This document shows, piece by piece, positions 36,753-45,609 of a stretch of 64,000 nucleotides of DNA. Position numbers and translations under genes: made by a program. The number at the start of each line of letters is the position of its first letter. Position 1 is the first letter of the stretch. The notes beneath the pieces were generated by a model, which did no database searches, had not been told where the DNA came from, and was given only the letters and a program-made list of their open reading frames with translations. The stretch comes from Rhodopirellula sp. SM50 (GTDB taxonomy: Bacteria > Planctomycetota > Planctomycetia > Pirellulales > Pirellulaceae): positions 147,724 through 211,723 of the forward strand of contig NZ_NTFY01000001.1 in NCBI RefSeq assembly GCF_002289565.1, read 5' to 3'.

Positions 36753-37412
36753 ATGCAGTCCTACTACACGCTGATCGCATCGTTGCCGCAGTTGCCGCGC
36801 GCGTTTGATGACGGGCCGATCCCGATCTCCGCGGCCACGTTGCGGCACAGGGTTTCCATGCTTGACCACCACGACCGGCAAATCGTCCAGCAAGTTTCTG
36901 ACTTCTTTCGTTGGGACCGTCAGCCACGCGACCGCAGCGATGCCGAAATCAGCGCCACCCACCGTCGCCTAGTCGCCGAGATCCGACACCCGTTGGTCGC
37001 CCAGGTGGTTCACCATCGATTTGAGATGCGGATGCTGATTGCGGCGCTGCGATGCCAACGCGGTGGGTTGCCTCCGCCCGTGTTTCCCGAATTGCCCTTG
37101 GCCGTCTGGATCCAACGGCACTGGGATGAACCTTGTTTTCGGCTCAACGACCGTTTCCGTTGGTTGCCACGGTTCTGCCAGGCGATCGAAGACCATCAAC
37201 CGAGACGGGCCCAGTGGCACCTGTTCACAGAACTGTGGAATCACTGGAGTCGTTTGAACGATCAGTACACGTTTTCGTTCGAGTCGGTCGTGTTGTACCT
37301 GTCGCGATGGGAGATCCTGCATCGTTGGGCAAGCCAAAACGAACAACGTGGCAGACAACGGTTCAACGACTTGGTCGATGACATCCTGCAAACCGGTGGA
37401 GTGACGTGCTGA
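36753..37412 (+). CDS. DUF2764-like V-ATPase operon protein (possible C-subunit equivalent)
   Basis: The 219-residue protein starts MQSYYTLIASLPQLPRAFDDGPIPIS. That matches the YYYLVASLP-L opening of DUF2764, a family found between E and A genes in Bacteroidetes/Chlamydiae-type V-ATPase operons. It is alpha-helical, rich in Trp, Arg and His, and has no signal peptide. These operons lack a recognisable C/d subunit, so a role in joining V1 to the rotor ring is likely but inferred. It sits six bases after subunit E. The similarity is short, so the family call is moderate. Confidence 0.62.
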   Translation: MQSYYTLIASLPQLPRAFDDGPIPISAATLRHRVSMLDHHDRQIVQQVSDFFRWDRQPRDRSDAEISATHRRLVAEIRHPLVAQVVHHRFEMRMLIAALRCQRGGLPPPVFPELPLAVWIQRHWDEPCFRLNDRFRWLPRFCQAIEDHQPRRAQWHLFTELWNHWSRLNDQYTFSFESVVLYLSRWEILHRWASQNEQRGRQRFNDLVDDILQTGGVTC

Positions 37413-37542
37413 TGCGTTGTGCGAGGTGGAGGGGTGACCCGAAGGAGGCCGGCTCATGCACAGGCCGATTGAGACGAGGCCAGACGCAAGCTGGAAGCTT
37501 ACGCCACAGATTTTTTTCTTTTCGCCGACACCTGGGAATTCA

Positions 37543-39354
37543 ATGAACGCTACCGCCAATGATCAAGACTCTGCCACCGCCAAGGTCTTGGGGGTCAACG
37601 GGAACATCGTTCGTATCGAAGTGTCCGGCGGACGGATCATGAAGAACGAGGTCGCCTACGTCTGCGTGGGTGAGGAACGCTTGAAGGCCGAAGTCCTGCG
37701 GCTCAACGGCGACCAAGCCGAATTGCAAGTTTTCGAAGAAACCGACGGCGTGCGTTTCGGTGACAAGGTCGAGTTGTCCGGTGAGATGTTGTCGGTGTCG
37801 CTCGGGCCGGGGCTGCTGGGAACGATCTATGACGGCTTGCAGAACCCGCTCAGCGATCTGGCCGAGTTGGACGGTTTCTTTCTCAAACGTGGTCGCGACG
37901 TCGCCGCGCTCGACCCGGGCAGACGGTGGGACTTCACACCGGCGTGTCAGGTCGGCGATCAAGTCGTTGCCGGTCAGGTGCTGGGGACCATTCCTGAGAA
38001 GAACATCGTTCACAAGGTGATGGTTCCCTTTGATGCAAGCGGCACGATGACGGTCCAGGCGATCGCCGAGGGCCGCTGGCGGACCGACGCGACGGTGGCC
38101 ACGTTGACGGATTCCAAAGGCGGCCAGATGCGGATCCCGCTGGTGCAAACGTGGCCCGTTCGTCGACCGATCTCGGCGCTGATGCAGCAACAGCGGCTGA
38201 TCGAACGGGAGTTCCCGTCGCAGCCGCTGATCACCACCACGCGAATCATCGACACGTTCTTTCCGATCGCCCGTGGCGGGACCGCCTGCATCCCCGGCCC
38301 GTTCGGGGCGGGCAAAACCGTGATGCAGGGATTGATTGCGCGTTACAGCACCGTCGATGTGGTGATCGTGGTGGCCTGTGGCGAGCGGGCGGGCGAAGTC
38401 GTCGAAACGATTCATGACTTTGCCGAAATGGACGATCCGCGAACCGGCGGAAAACTGATGGATCGCACGATCATCATCTGCAACACTTCGTCGATGCCGG
38501 TCGCCGCCCGCGAAGCCTCCATCTACACCGGTATCACCCTGGGCGAATACTATCGGCAAATGGGGCTGGACGTGTTGCTGTTGGCCGATTCAACCTCGCG
38601 TTGGGCCCAAGCGATGCGGGAAACCAGCGGACGGCTGGAAGAGATCCCCGGCGAAGAGGCGTTTCCGGCTTATCTGGACAGTGCGATCAAGGAACTCTAC
38701 GAGCGTGCAGGTGTGTTGCGGATGGCCGACGGCCAGACCGGCAGTTTGACCCTGATCGGATCGGTTTCGCCCGCCGGCGGCAACTTCGAAGAACCGGTCA
38801 CCCAGTCGACCTTGGGGACAGTGAAATGCTTTTTGGGATTGTCCTATGACCGCGCGTACAAACGGTTTTATCCCGCGATCGATCCGTTGATTTCGTGGTC
38901 CCGCTATCGTGATCAGCTGGAGTCGTTTTTCAAATCCGAAGTCGACCCGCATTGGACCGCCGGTGTTTCGGCGATGCACCAACTGTTGCGAGACGGCGAG
39001 AGTATCGACCAGATGATGCAGGTCACCGGCGAAGAAGGCATCTCCATCGAAGACTACGTGACGTACCAAAAGGCGATGTTCCTGGACATGGTGTACCTGC
39101 AACAAGACGCCTTTGATCCGGTCGACGTCTCGGTGCCGCTAGAGCGACAAAAGGAAATGTTCTTGCTCTGTCAGAAACTGATTAACGACGAGTACGCGTT
39201 CGAAGACAAGGAGCAAGCGAGAGTGTTCTTCACCGAGCTGACCGGGCTATTCAAAAACCTGAACACCGCCAAAAGTGACTCCGACGATTTTAAACGGTTC
39301 CGCAACCGGATCTCAGAGCTCCAGGCCACCGCATTGGTCGTCGACGCAAGCTGA
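37543..39354 (+). CDS. ntpA: V-type ATPase catalytic subunit A
   Basis: Subunit A hydrolyses or makes ATP. The 603-residue product has the Walker A GPFGAGKTV with Lys258, the V/A-type non-homologous insert region (about residues 110-200, PGRRWDFTP, GDQVVAGQVLGTIPE), ACGERAGEVVETI and LLADSTSRWAQAMRETSGRLEEIPGEEAFPAYL. The usual GAFGSGKT loop reads GPFGAGKT. The gene follows DUF2764 after a 130-base gap with a GCAAGCTGGAAGCTTAC repeat word, and it ends the operon. The start ATG 37543 was chosen by family length; the frame is open 29 codons upstream. Confidence 0.95.
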   Translation: MNATANDQDSATAKVLGVNGNIVRIEVSGGRIMKNEVAYVCVGEERLKAEVLRLNGDQAELQVFEETDGVRFGDKVELSGEMLSVSLGPGLLGTIYDGLQNPLSDLAELDGFFLKRGRDVAALDPGRRWDFTPACQVGDQVVAGQVLGTIPEKNIVHKVMVPFDASGTMTVQAIAEGRWRTDATVATLTDSKGGQMRIPLVQTWPVRRPISALMQQQRLIEREFPSQPLITTTRIIDTFFPIARGGTACIPGPFGAGKTVMQGLIARYSTVDVVIVVACGERAGEVVETIHDFAEMDDPRTGGKLMDRTIIICNTSSMPVAAREASIYTGITLGEYYRQMGLDVLLLADSTSRWAQAMRETSGRLEEIPGEEAFPAYLDSAIKELYERAGVLRMADGQTGSLTLIGSVSPAGGNFEEPVTQSTLGTVKCFLGLSYDRAYKRFYPAIDPLISWSRYRDQLESFFKSEVDPHWTAGVSAMHQLLRDGESIDQMMQVTGEEGISIEDYVTYQKAMFLDMVYLQQDAFDPVDVSVPLERQKEMFLLCQKLINDEYAFEDKEQARVFFTELTGLFKNLNTAKSDSDDFKRFRNRISELQATALVVDAS

Positions 39355-39403
39355 CAGACGCAACGGGCAGCAATCGTGGGATAGGCTTCCAGCCTGTCAC
39401 CGG

Positions 39404-39483
39404 AAAAAGGGTCAGGAGCATTTTTGGGGTTCTGCGCAGCTCTTTGGTTGCCTAGTCTACCAAATCGGCTCCTGACCCTTTTT
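39404..39483. terminator. Terminator-like repeat hairpin between convergent genes
   Basis: Arms AAAAAGGGTCAGGAGC (39404-39419) and GCTCCTGACCCTTTTT (39468-39483) form a perfect 16-bp stem with A and T runs on the outer sides. It lies 50 bases after the V-ATPase subunit A stop. It overlaps the end of the convergent metallo-hydrolase gene, whose last codons and stop are inside it. It probably terminates both. A single GTGGGATAGG copy lies just before it (39376). Confidence 0.75.
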
Positions 39484-40171
39484 TCTCGTCCAGGACCGAG
39501 TCGGCGACGAAGGCGTTGTTGAGACGCTCTTGGCCGAAGGTGGACACCGGTCCGTGGCCGGGTAGGAACTGGATCTGCTTGCCCAGCGGCCACAATTTTT
39601 GAACGATCGATTCGATCAGGTCTTCGGTGCTGCCGTAGGGGAAATCGGTGCGTCCCACCGAGCCGCAGAACAACACGTCACCGACGAAGGCAAACGCGTC
39701 GTCGGGTTGGACCAACACGATGTGCCCGGGGGTATGCCCCGGACACTCGTACACGTCAAATTCGATTCCCGCAAGCTCGACTTTGTCGCCTTCGTTCAAA
39801 TAGCGGTCGGGGGTCACGTTTGTCCCGCCGACGATGCCGTACTTGCCACAATCGGCTTCGATCGAATCGAGCAAGAACTGATCCTTGGCGTTGGGCCCGA
39901 TGATCGGGACGCCGAACTTCTTTTTCAATGGACCGGCGGCCCCGACATGATCGATGTGGCCGTGTGTCAGCCAGATCGCCGAGACATCGACTCCGAGTTC
40001 TTCGACGGCCCCAATGATGAGATCGGCGTCGCCGCCGGGATCGACGATGGCGGCTTGTTTCGTTTCAGTTGACCAGATGATCGAACAGTTTTGTTGCAGT
40101 GGCGTGACCGGCAGGATGCTGACTCGGAAACGGGGTTGTGGCGCGGCATCGGGCTGGTCGGAATCGGTCAT
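39452..40171 (-). CDS. Metallo-beta-lactamase-fold hydrolase, glyoxalase II-like
   Basis: The 239-residue product has the zinc-binding motif T-H70-G-H72-I-D74-H75, VDPGGDADLII upstream, then CPGHTPGHIVLV, FVGDVLFCGSVGRTDFP and FLPGHGPVSTFGQERLNNAFV. This matches the YcbL/glyoxalase II-like branch, which hydrolyses thioesters such as S-lactoylglutathione or related compounds in the cytoplasm. The normal end of the family lies near LNNAFVADSVLDEK. The last nine residues here (KGSGADLVD) come from the inverted repeat at 39404-39483, which also gives the TAG stop. The gene is convergent with the V-ATPase operon. Confidence 0.86.
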   Translation of the reverse strand: MTDSDQPDAAPQPRFRVSILPVTPLQQNCSIIWSTETKQAAIVDPGGDADLIIGAVEELGVDVSAIWLTHGHIDHVGAAGPLKKKFGVPIIGPNAKDQFLLDSIEADCGKYGIVGGTNVTPDRYLNEGDKVELAGIEFDVYECPGHTPGHIVLVQPDDAFAFVGDVLFCGSVGRTDFPYGSTEDLIESIVQKLWPLGKQIQFLPGHGPVSTFGQERLNNAFVADSVLDEKKGSGADLVD

Positions 40172-40242
40172 GGTTAACGTGCTTTGGTTCAGGGCGTTTC
40201 AGTGGAGGATCAAGACGACGAAGCCGACGCCTCGCGAAAGTT

Positions 40243-40635
40243 TCAGTCGTGGGGCGACTGATGCATGATCGCCGCGGCATCATTCAACGCATCGGTCCAC
40301 TGCTTGTCCAGTGCCGCATTCCAGTCGCTGCCGTGGAATTCGGCGATTGTTTCGACCAGCACCTCAATGAATTTCGGGAACATCTCGCTTGCGATTCCGA
40401 GACCGTGATGCTTCGTTCCGAGCACTTCCAGGTAGGCCTGTGAGGAGCGACGCAGCGCCGGGTATTGTTTGACGGCTAGCAACGCCATCGTCAACATCGC
40501 CGTTTGGCGTTTGACATTGGCACCGGCGAAAAAGTATTTGAACTCGGGATAGCGTTTGAACAGCCGGTCATAAAATCCATCCAATGCGATGGAATCGTCG
40601 CTCAAAATCGCTTCGACGCTCTCGTCAAGTTCCAC
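40243..40635 (-). CDS. Single-domain globin
   Basis: The 130-residue product has a globin pattern like that of flavohaemoglobin globin domains: Tyr22 at B10 (GFYDRLFKRYPEFKYFF), Gln44 at E7 (VKRQTAMLTMALLAV) and His76 as the proximal F8 residue (TKHHGLGI). The C-terminal helices EMFPKFIEVLVETIAEFHG and WNAALDKQWTDALNDAAAIM are also present. No reductase domain follows, so it is a haem protein for oxygen or NO chemistry rather than a full flavohaemoglobin. The start is a GTG at 40633-40635; the frame has no ATG upstream before a stop, so the A helix is short. Confidence 0.8.
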   Translation of the reverse strand: MELDESVEAILSDDSIALDGFYDRLFKRYPEFKYFFAGANVKRQTAMLTMALLAVKQYPALRRSSQAYLEVLGTKHHGLGIASEMFPKFIEVLVETIAEFHGSDWNAALDKQWTDALNDAAAIMHQSPHD

Positions 40636-40751
40636 GGCCGGACCTAACTGGAGTTGAAAAGTAGATTCGGCATTCTAGCACGTCAAACCCGGTGGTGTGT
40701 CGACACACAGTGGGCTGCACTGCCGGGCGGGCACTGCCGGGCGGGCTGCAT

Positions 40752-42176
40752 TCAATCACCGCCGAGGGCGGGGCCGGCTTGCGTCGGCTTCGATTTCAGG
40801 CCGACGGTATTGACCGTGACAACGGAGTAGCCGTGGTCGACGCCCCGCTGTGCCGATTGATCGACGAACTCCATCTGTACTAAAGGCTGCGTGGGCGTGT
40901 CGCTGTATTGCAAGCCTTGAAAAACCGGGCGACCGAATCGGTTGGCCCCGTTGGTTGGCACTTCGGCCAGCGGCTTGCCATTGCGGAGGATGATGAACTT
41001 CTCGATCCCGCTTTGCAAATCGGCTTCCGCCCGCCAGCGCAACCGGTTGCCTTGAAGCTGAACCGACTTCGGCGGCGGGGGCGGTGAGGCATCCGCAACC
41101 CGGGTGTCTTTGCGGTATTGCATCCACAACGTCGCGATCGTCTCGTCGGGCAGCCACCCGGCTTGCAGCGGATTGCCGTCATAGTCCTGCGCCGCGACGG
41201 CAGTCGTGTCGGTCGGCTTGGCCAGCCATGCAGACGTCGTGGGCATGCTTCGCAACGCACCGCCGGGTTCAATCGGCAACCGACGTTCCAGGCATCGATC
41301 CAGCCACGGGATCGCCAGGTAGCGCTGATTGCCGCATTCATGAGCGGTCAAGGGATCGATCGCGACGCCGAGCAACCCGCCGCGACCGCGAACCGTTTCA
41401 AAAAACTCCAGGTTCGCAGGCCAGACCTTCGCGAACCGTCCGTCCTTCACGGTCACGCCTTCTTTTGTACCGGGATTGCACATCATCGGCACAGCCAACG
41501 CAGCCTCGGGTAACGTGTGTGGTTTGATACCCGGTCGATCCGGGTTAGGGGCCAACAGTGGAACGCCCGAGCGTAGCCACGCCGCCACGATTCGGTCCGG
41601 CCGGATCATCACCATGCCGCCGCACCAGTGACCACCGCCGCTATGTCCCCACAGCGCCAGCGGTGCCGACGCGAGTTCCGGGTGACCCGACTGCTTGCCA
41701 AGGTCGACCAGCGATTGTTCAAACGTGGCTACCGATCCGTTGCGAGGGTCACACCACATTTGGCAGTCTGCTTCCTGCGGTTGCTCGTATGCCGGAGCCA
41801 ACAGCGCGCAATCATGTTTTCTAGCGAGCGCCTGCCAGTGCAAATCAAAGGCTCCGGTCAGTCCCGATTTGCACGAACCTTCGCCACATCCGTGTTGGTG
41901 CACGACGACACCCCGCAACGTCTTCACGCCCGGTGGAATCCAAATCGTGTAGCTGACCGGGAAAATCAACTTGCCGGACTTCGGGTCATCGGGCTTCTGG
42001 TCGCTGGACGTCTCCGCGGCATCGTAGCGGACGCGGTAATAGGGTGGTTCCACTTCGGGGAATACGTCGTACGGTGGAGACTGTGCCGTCGAAGGCATGA
42101 CAGTGCCCAGCAGGACCCCGATCAGCAGGACTGGACGAAAAACGAGAAAACGGACCATGGCGGGCGGGGTGTTCAT
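40752..42176 (-). CDS. Secreted alpha/beta hydrolase
   Basis: The 474-residue product begins with a signal peptide (hydrophobic residues about 12-30, [15 protein letters not shown], then STAQS). The nucleophile elbow is GHSGGGHW with the catalytic Ser, preceded by [13 protein letters not shown] (oxyanion region). A candidate catalytic His is in [10 protein letters not shown]. The C-terminal part, about residues 370-474, looks like a small beta domain ([28 protein letters not shown]). Cysteines are frequent, as expected of an exported enzyme. The substrate is not evident. The start ATG at 42174-42176 was chosen; a Met six codons later (42158) also gives a signal peptide. Confidence 0.7.
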   Translation of the reverse strand: MNTPPAMVRFLVFRPVLLIGVLLGTVMPSTAQSPPYDVFPEVEPPYYRVRYDAAETSSDQKPDDPKSGKLIFPVSYTIWIPPGVKTLRGVVVHQHGCGEGSCKSGLTGAFDLHWQALARKHDCALLAPAYEQPQEADCQMWCDPRNGSVATFEQSLVDLGKQSGHPELASAPLALWGHSGGGHWCGGMVMIRPDRIVAAWLRSGVPLLAPNPDRPGIKPHTLPEAALAVPMMCNPGTKEGVTVKDGRFAKVWPANLEFFETVRGRGGLLGVAIDPLTAHECGNQRYLAIPWLDRCLERRLPIEPGGALRSMPTTSAWLAKPTDTTAVAAQDYDGNPLQAGWLPDETIATLWMQYRKDTRVADASPPPPPKSVQLQGNRLRWRAEADLQSGIEKFIILRNGKPLAEVPTNGANRFGRPVFQGLQYSDTPTQPLVQMEFVDQSAQRGVDHGYSVVTVNTVGLKSKPTQAGPALGGD

Positions 42177-42472
42177 GCGGGGGTGTGGAAGTCGCTTCGG
42201 CGGAGGGGCGTTTCTGGTGGTCAAGAATATAACACGCCGGTCGGTCCCCTTGTCCCAACACGCCTGCCCCGTGGCCAAACACGCCTGTTCGCTTGTCCGT
42301 CACCCGCCCTGCCGTGTCGTATCAGCCCTTCGGCCGGGGTTGTCGACGAGAGCAGAAGCGTTAGGTTTCTTCGCGGCCACCGGTGGCGGTGTGCTGCTGG
42401 CGGTTGGCTCTGCTTCGCCGACCGCCGTTTCATGGGCGCTTGTCGCCCGAACGATGAAAAGGGATTGTATTG

Positions 42473-42997
42473 ATGAAATCACGTTTGATTCTTCTCGTTG
42501 TCTTTGCCGTGTGTTCGGTAGCCGTCGCCCAGGGTGTCGCCCAGGGTGGCGCCTTTGACGAAGTCAATGCGTGGCGCCGCGCTGCCGGGTTACCGGAATT
42601 TATCGAAGACCCCGCGATGACCGAGTTCGCCAAACGCAAAGCGGAGTACCGCGCCGCTCGGGGACTGAAGAACGGACATCAAGGCCCCTCGGTTCCGGCC
42701 GGTTGGACCGAGGGTTGTGGGGAAGCAACCGCGACGTGGGGTTGGCTGACCTGTGCGACCGAATGCGATTTCCGTTACGCGGGAGCCGGGGTGGCGATCG
42801 GCGCCGATGGCGAGCGTTACATGGTCTTTGTCGGGCGAGGCGGAAGCGGCCGAGCGTTGATCGATCCCAATCGCTATCCGATCATCAAGACGGCGCACTT
42901 GACCCCCAACCCGCTGCGGGCGGTCGCGTCGCGCGTGGCATCCCGGGTTGCCGACTCCACACCGAAACGCTGCCCGAAGTGCGGCCGAGTCCACTGA
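42473..42997 (+). CDS. Small exported protein with CAP/SCP-like domain
   Basis: The 174-residue product has a clear signal peptide (MKSRLILLVVFAVCSVAVAQ). A domain follows with FDEVNAWRRAAGLPEFIEDPAMTEFAKRKAEYRAARG, the helical opening seen in CAP/SCP proteins. GHQG and CGEATATWGW come later. The C-terminus RCPKCGRVH has the look of a small metal-binding knuckle. The size fits a minimal CAP domain. The start is the ATG at 42473 (a TTG one codon before it is less likely). It is divergent from the alpha/beta hydrolase and may share its upstream region. Function unknown. Confidence 0.6.
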   Translation: MKSRLILLVVFAVCSVAVAQGVAQGGAFDEVNAWRRAAGLPEFIEDPAMTEFAKRKAEYRAARGLKNGHQGPSVPAGWTEGCGEATATWGWLTCATECDFRYAGAGVAIGADGERYMVFVGRGGSGRALIDPNRYPIIKTAHLTPNPLRAVASRVASRVADSTPKRCPKCGRVH

Positions 42998-43305
42998 GCA
43001 ATGGTCGGTTAATTACTGGCGTAGTGGACGAGGTTACGAGTCCCAGCGCGAGGGACTCGTAACCTCGTCCACTACGAAATCCGACAATGATTGATCGTGC
43101 GTTGCTAAGCAACGGTCGGGATACAAGTGTCGGATCTTGCGCGTTGGATACGCTCTGGTCACGGTCCTGCACGAAATCTCAGCCACTCGATCCGCGATGA
43201 TGCCGCGGGTCAGACCGTGCAGGGCAAGACGATGGGGGCAGAAATTGTTTTGCCCTCATTGTTTTGCCACTGCTTCCTTCGCCCAGCTCGCAACTCGGCG
43301 TTGCT
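42998..43305. other. Intergenic region with a perfect 23-bp hairpin
   Basis: No gene is seen. It contains the hairpin at 43021-43075 and, near 43220-43270, GGGCAAGACGATGGGGGCAG and TTGTTTTGCCC words related to the array at 14665. It lies between convergent genes. Confidence 0.6.
43021..43075. repeat. Perfect 23-bp inverted repeat
   Basis: The arms at 43021-43043 (starting GTAGTGGACGAGGTTACGAG) and 43053-43075 are perfect complements around a 9-base loop CAGCGCGAG. No T-run follows, so it is not a typical intrinsic terminator. It resembles a mobile intergenic palindrome rather than a regulator site. Confidence 0.9.
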
Positions 43306-44607
43306 CTACCGCACGCGGCACTTGAATTCGATCTTAGCCGCTTCACCGACGGCCAGGGGATCGGCCAGCGTCCATTGCATCCGCACCGAACCGGCGGCGT
43401 TGCCCTTGGTCGTGAACTCGGCTTGGCGATCGCAGTGCTGGGAGTCCTCGATATACTCCAGCCGTCCGACCAGGCTGTCCGCGATTTCGATGTGGCTGAC
43501 CGCAGAGTCGCCGACGTTGCGGACATGGATGGCGAAGCTGACTTCGTCGCCCTGCTGTGCGTGAGCCTTGTCGGCTACCTTCATGATCTCCAGGCGACCG
43601 GCGTCCGGGAAATCGTATCGGACGAATCCTTCGACCTTGGCATCACGTGTCAGCACGGGCGGTGTGATGCTTTCGATCATCACTTCCACCGCATCGCGGA
43701 TCATCCACGATTGGGCCGCGACGGCGCCTTGTTTCAGGATGGCGATTTGTGATTCATCCAAGCGATTCAACGAGACCGCATCGAGTGTCGCCAGGATCTC
43801 CAAGGCGTCTTCGGCCAGTAGGGGTTGCACGATGCCTTCGACCGGAACACCGCGATTGCGATCGCGCATCGCGTCGACGCGTCGAGCGACATCCGCGTGG
43901 GCTAGTTCCAAGCTCTCGCCGACCACCAAGCTCGGCTGCGTCAAGCCGATCCCGTTGGGTCCGACCGGTTGAAAGGTGCCACGCAGGCCGACGGCTTTCT
44001 CTCCAGCGACCGCGCCGCTGACTTGCCGAATCGCGCCGAACCGGGGTGAGTACAGACAGACGGGATTGCTCGCTTGGACCGCGATGTCACCCGCCTCGGT
44101 CGTGTAATGCACCACGGCATCTTGGGGATCAAGCCCGCCCACGTGGTCATTGACCATCACGCGGGCTGCGGGCGGCGTGTCACCGCCGTTGCACAAAAAC
44201 TCTTGCGGATCATAGGGCTGCCCCATCGCCATGACGGGAGTCGCGGGCGCCCATGTTTGGCATGATTCGGCGTCGGTGCTTTGGATGCATCCTTGGCAGA
44301 CCCCGGCTTGATCGTCGGCGCGATCACTCAATCGACCGAAGTAGCCGACCTGTGCGATTTCGTTTTGTTCCGGTTGGATCGCCGCGGTGGTCTTCACGCC
44401 GGGAACTGCGGGCGTGTGGCCGCCGGGAGTCAGCTTCGGCGTCGGTGTCTGATGCATACCTGGCAAGTTCGGTGTTCCCGGCAACCGAAATCCGTTGGTC
44501 GCCGTCGGCGACTGGCACCCGACAAGGACCACCATCGTGCCCAGCAGTGTCCCTGCCGCGAACGTGCCCCGATAGAAAGATCGGCAAGAAGCAAAGCAGT
44601 GAAACAT
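43306..44607 (-). CDS. Lipoprotein with C-terminal DUF11-type domain
   Basis: The 433-residue product has a signal peptide ending in a lipobox, LLGTMVVLVGC-QSP (residues about 18-31). The middle is Cys- and Pro-rich. Its C-terminus, about residues 345-433, matches DUF11/OmcB-type domains: VADKAHAQQGDEVSFAIHVRNVGDSAVSHIEIADSL. Such domains are common in cell-surface proteins. A motif EIAQVGYFGRLS resembles EIQQVGFVDGMH in the upstream lipoprotein, and GTFQPVGP resembles GTFQPVAFSGP of the middle gene. It is the third gene of a minus-strand group. The start is the ATG at 44605-44607; a Met 11 codons upstream is less likely. Confidence 0.7.
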   Translation of the reverse strand: MFHCFASCRSFYRGTFAAGTLLGTMVVLVGCQSPTATNGFRLPGTPNLPGMHQTPTPKLTPGGHTPAVPGVKTTAAIQPEQNEIAQVGYFGRLSDRADDQAGVCQGCIQSTDAESCQTWAPATPVMAMGQPYDPQEFLCNGGDTPPAARVMVNDHVGGLDPQDAVVHYTTEAGDIAVQASNPVCLYSPRFGAIRQVSGAVAGEKAVGLRGTFQPVGPNGIGLTQPSLVVGESLELAHADVARRVDAMRDRNRGVPVEGIVQPLLAEDALEILATLDAVSLNRLDESQIAILKQGAVAAQSWMIRDAVEVMIESITPPVLTRDAKVEGFVRYDFPDAGRLEIMKVADKAHAQQGDEVSFAIHVRNVGDSAVSHIEIADSLVGRLEYIEDSQHCDRQAEFTTKGNAAGSVRMQWTLADPLAVGEAAKIEFKCRVR

Positions 44608-44695
44608 GGTCGGTTGAGGTTGAAAGTGTATCGGGAACAAAGCTTGTCGCTCAGCGGCACGGTCCAGACGCGTGGTTGTTGTGCCGCGGCCGAGA

Positions 44696-45505
44696 TCAAG
44701 GTGTTTCAGGCATGGGTTCTGGCTTGTAAATCGGCGCCCAAGCGGGAAAGCCGAAGTAGAACTGGGAGCTCAGCGCCGGGTTCCGCGGCGGCGACTTGGA
44801 TCCCAGACGTACGATCGCGACGGGTCGTCCGAACGAATCGGCCGTTGCGAGCGCGTCTTGGTCCAACGGAATATCGATCGGACGCGACTCGGTGCGTTGC
44901 TGGGCAAGCGGGATCGCCGTTTGTGGGTCTTCCAGATAGACGACTCGGGTGACCAAATTGCCGTCGAGTGCTTCCTGCAAGTCTGATTCGCTCAGGTTGA
45001 TCGGGATCGGGTACAACGTTTCGAGTCCGCGTGGCGGATAGATTCGCCCGATCAGTTCGACCGTCGGATAGAGTTCGGCGCCGATGGCGTTGGGGATGCC
45101 GGTGATGCGAAAACGGTACACCGCACCGACCATCAGACCGGCCATCAGCTCCGGTTCCTCTTCGCTGTGGCTGCCCGCCAGTGGCAAGGAGAACTTGGTG
45201 CCGGCGGGACCCGAGAAGGCGACCGGTTGGAAGGTGCCCTGCTGCATCGTGACCGCAGCGGGACTTTGCCAAACCGCACCCGGCGGCAGTGATTTGTAGT
45301 ACAGCGGATGTCGCCCGCTGGTATCGAGCGGTTCGACCGCTGCGGCGACACGATTGAACGCGACGCTGCTGAGCAAAGTGATTAACAAGGCAAGGACGAA
45401 CATGTAAACCAACGCCTCAGCTCGGTTGCTCGATTCGGCCACGTCGATCGTGATGGCGGCGGTTCTGGGCCTGGTATGCATGGATTTCGGCCTGGTTTGC
45501 ATCAT
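44696..45505 (-). CDS. Membrane-anchored exported protein, paralogue of the lipoprotein upstream
   Basis: The 269-residue product has one N-terminal hydrophobic segment (about residues 32-50, ALVYMFVLALLITLLSSVAF), probably an uncleaved anchor. The rest is predicted outside. The section AVYRFRITGIPNAIGAELYP continues TVELIG, with NLVTRVVYLEDP further on. It aligns with GLFRIKLTNIPGREGVELYP, TIELAY and NFVTKVLYLPDP in the neighbouring gene at 45610-46929. Both end with a VAIVRLG/LAIIRLG segment. The family is not recognised otherwise. The start is the first of two adjacent Met codons. It lies 88 bases upstream of the DUF11 lipoprotein gene and 104 bases after the gene before it. Confidence 0.7.
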   Translation of the reverse strand: MMQTRPKSMHTRPRTAAITIDVAESSNRAEALVYMFVLALLITLLSSVAFNRVAAAVEPLDTSGRHPLYYKSLPPGAVWQSPAAVTMQQGTFQPVAFSGPAGTKFSLPLAGSHSEEEPELMAGLMVGAVYRFRITGIPNAIGAELYPTVELIGRIYPPRGLETLYPIPINLSESDLQEALDGNLVTRVVYLEDPQTAIPLAQQRTESRPIDIPLDQDALATADSFGRPVAIVRLGSKSPPRNPALSSQFYFGFPAWAPIYKPEPMPETP

Positions 45506-45609
45506 GGGGGTCCACTCAAACGTGGGCGTCGGTCATCCGAAAATCAGATGCCGACGCCACGTGCTTTCAACAGTTACCTCTTCAGCCCTTCGTCATGCGG
45601 ACCCTGCGA

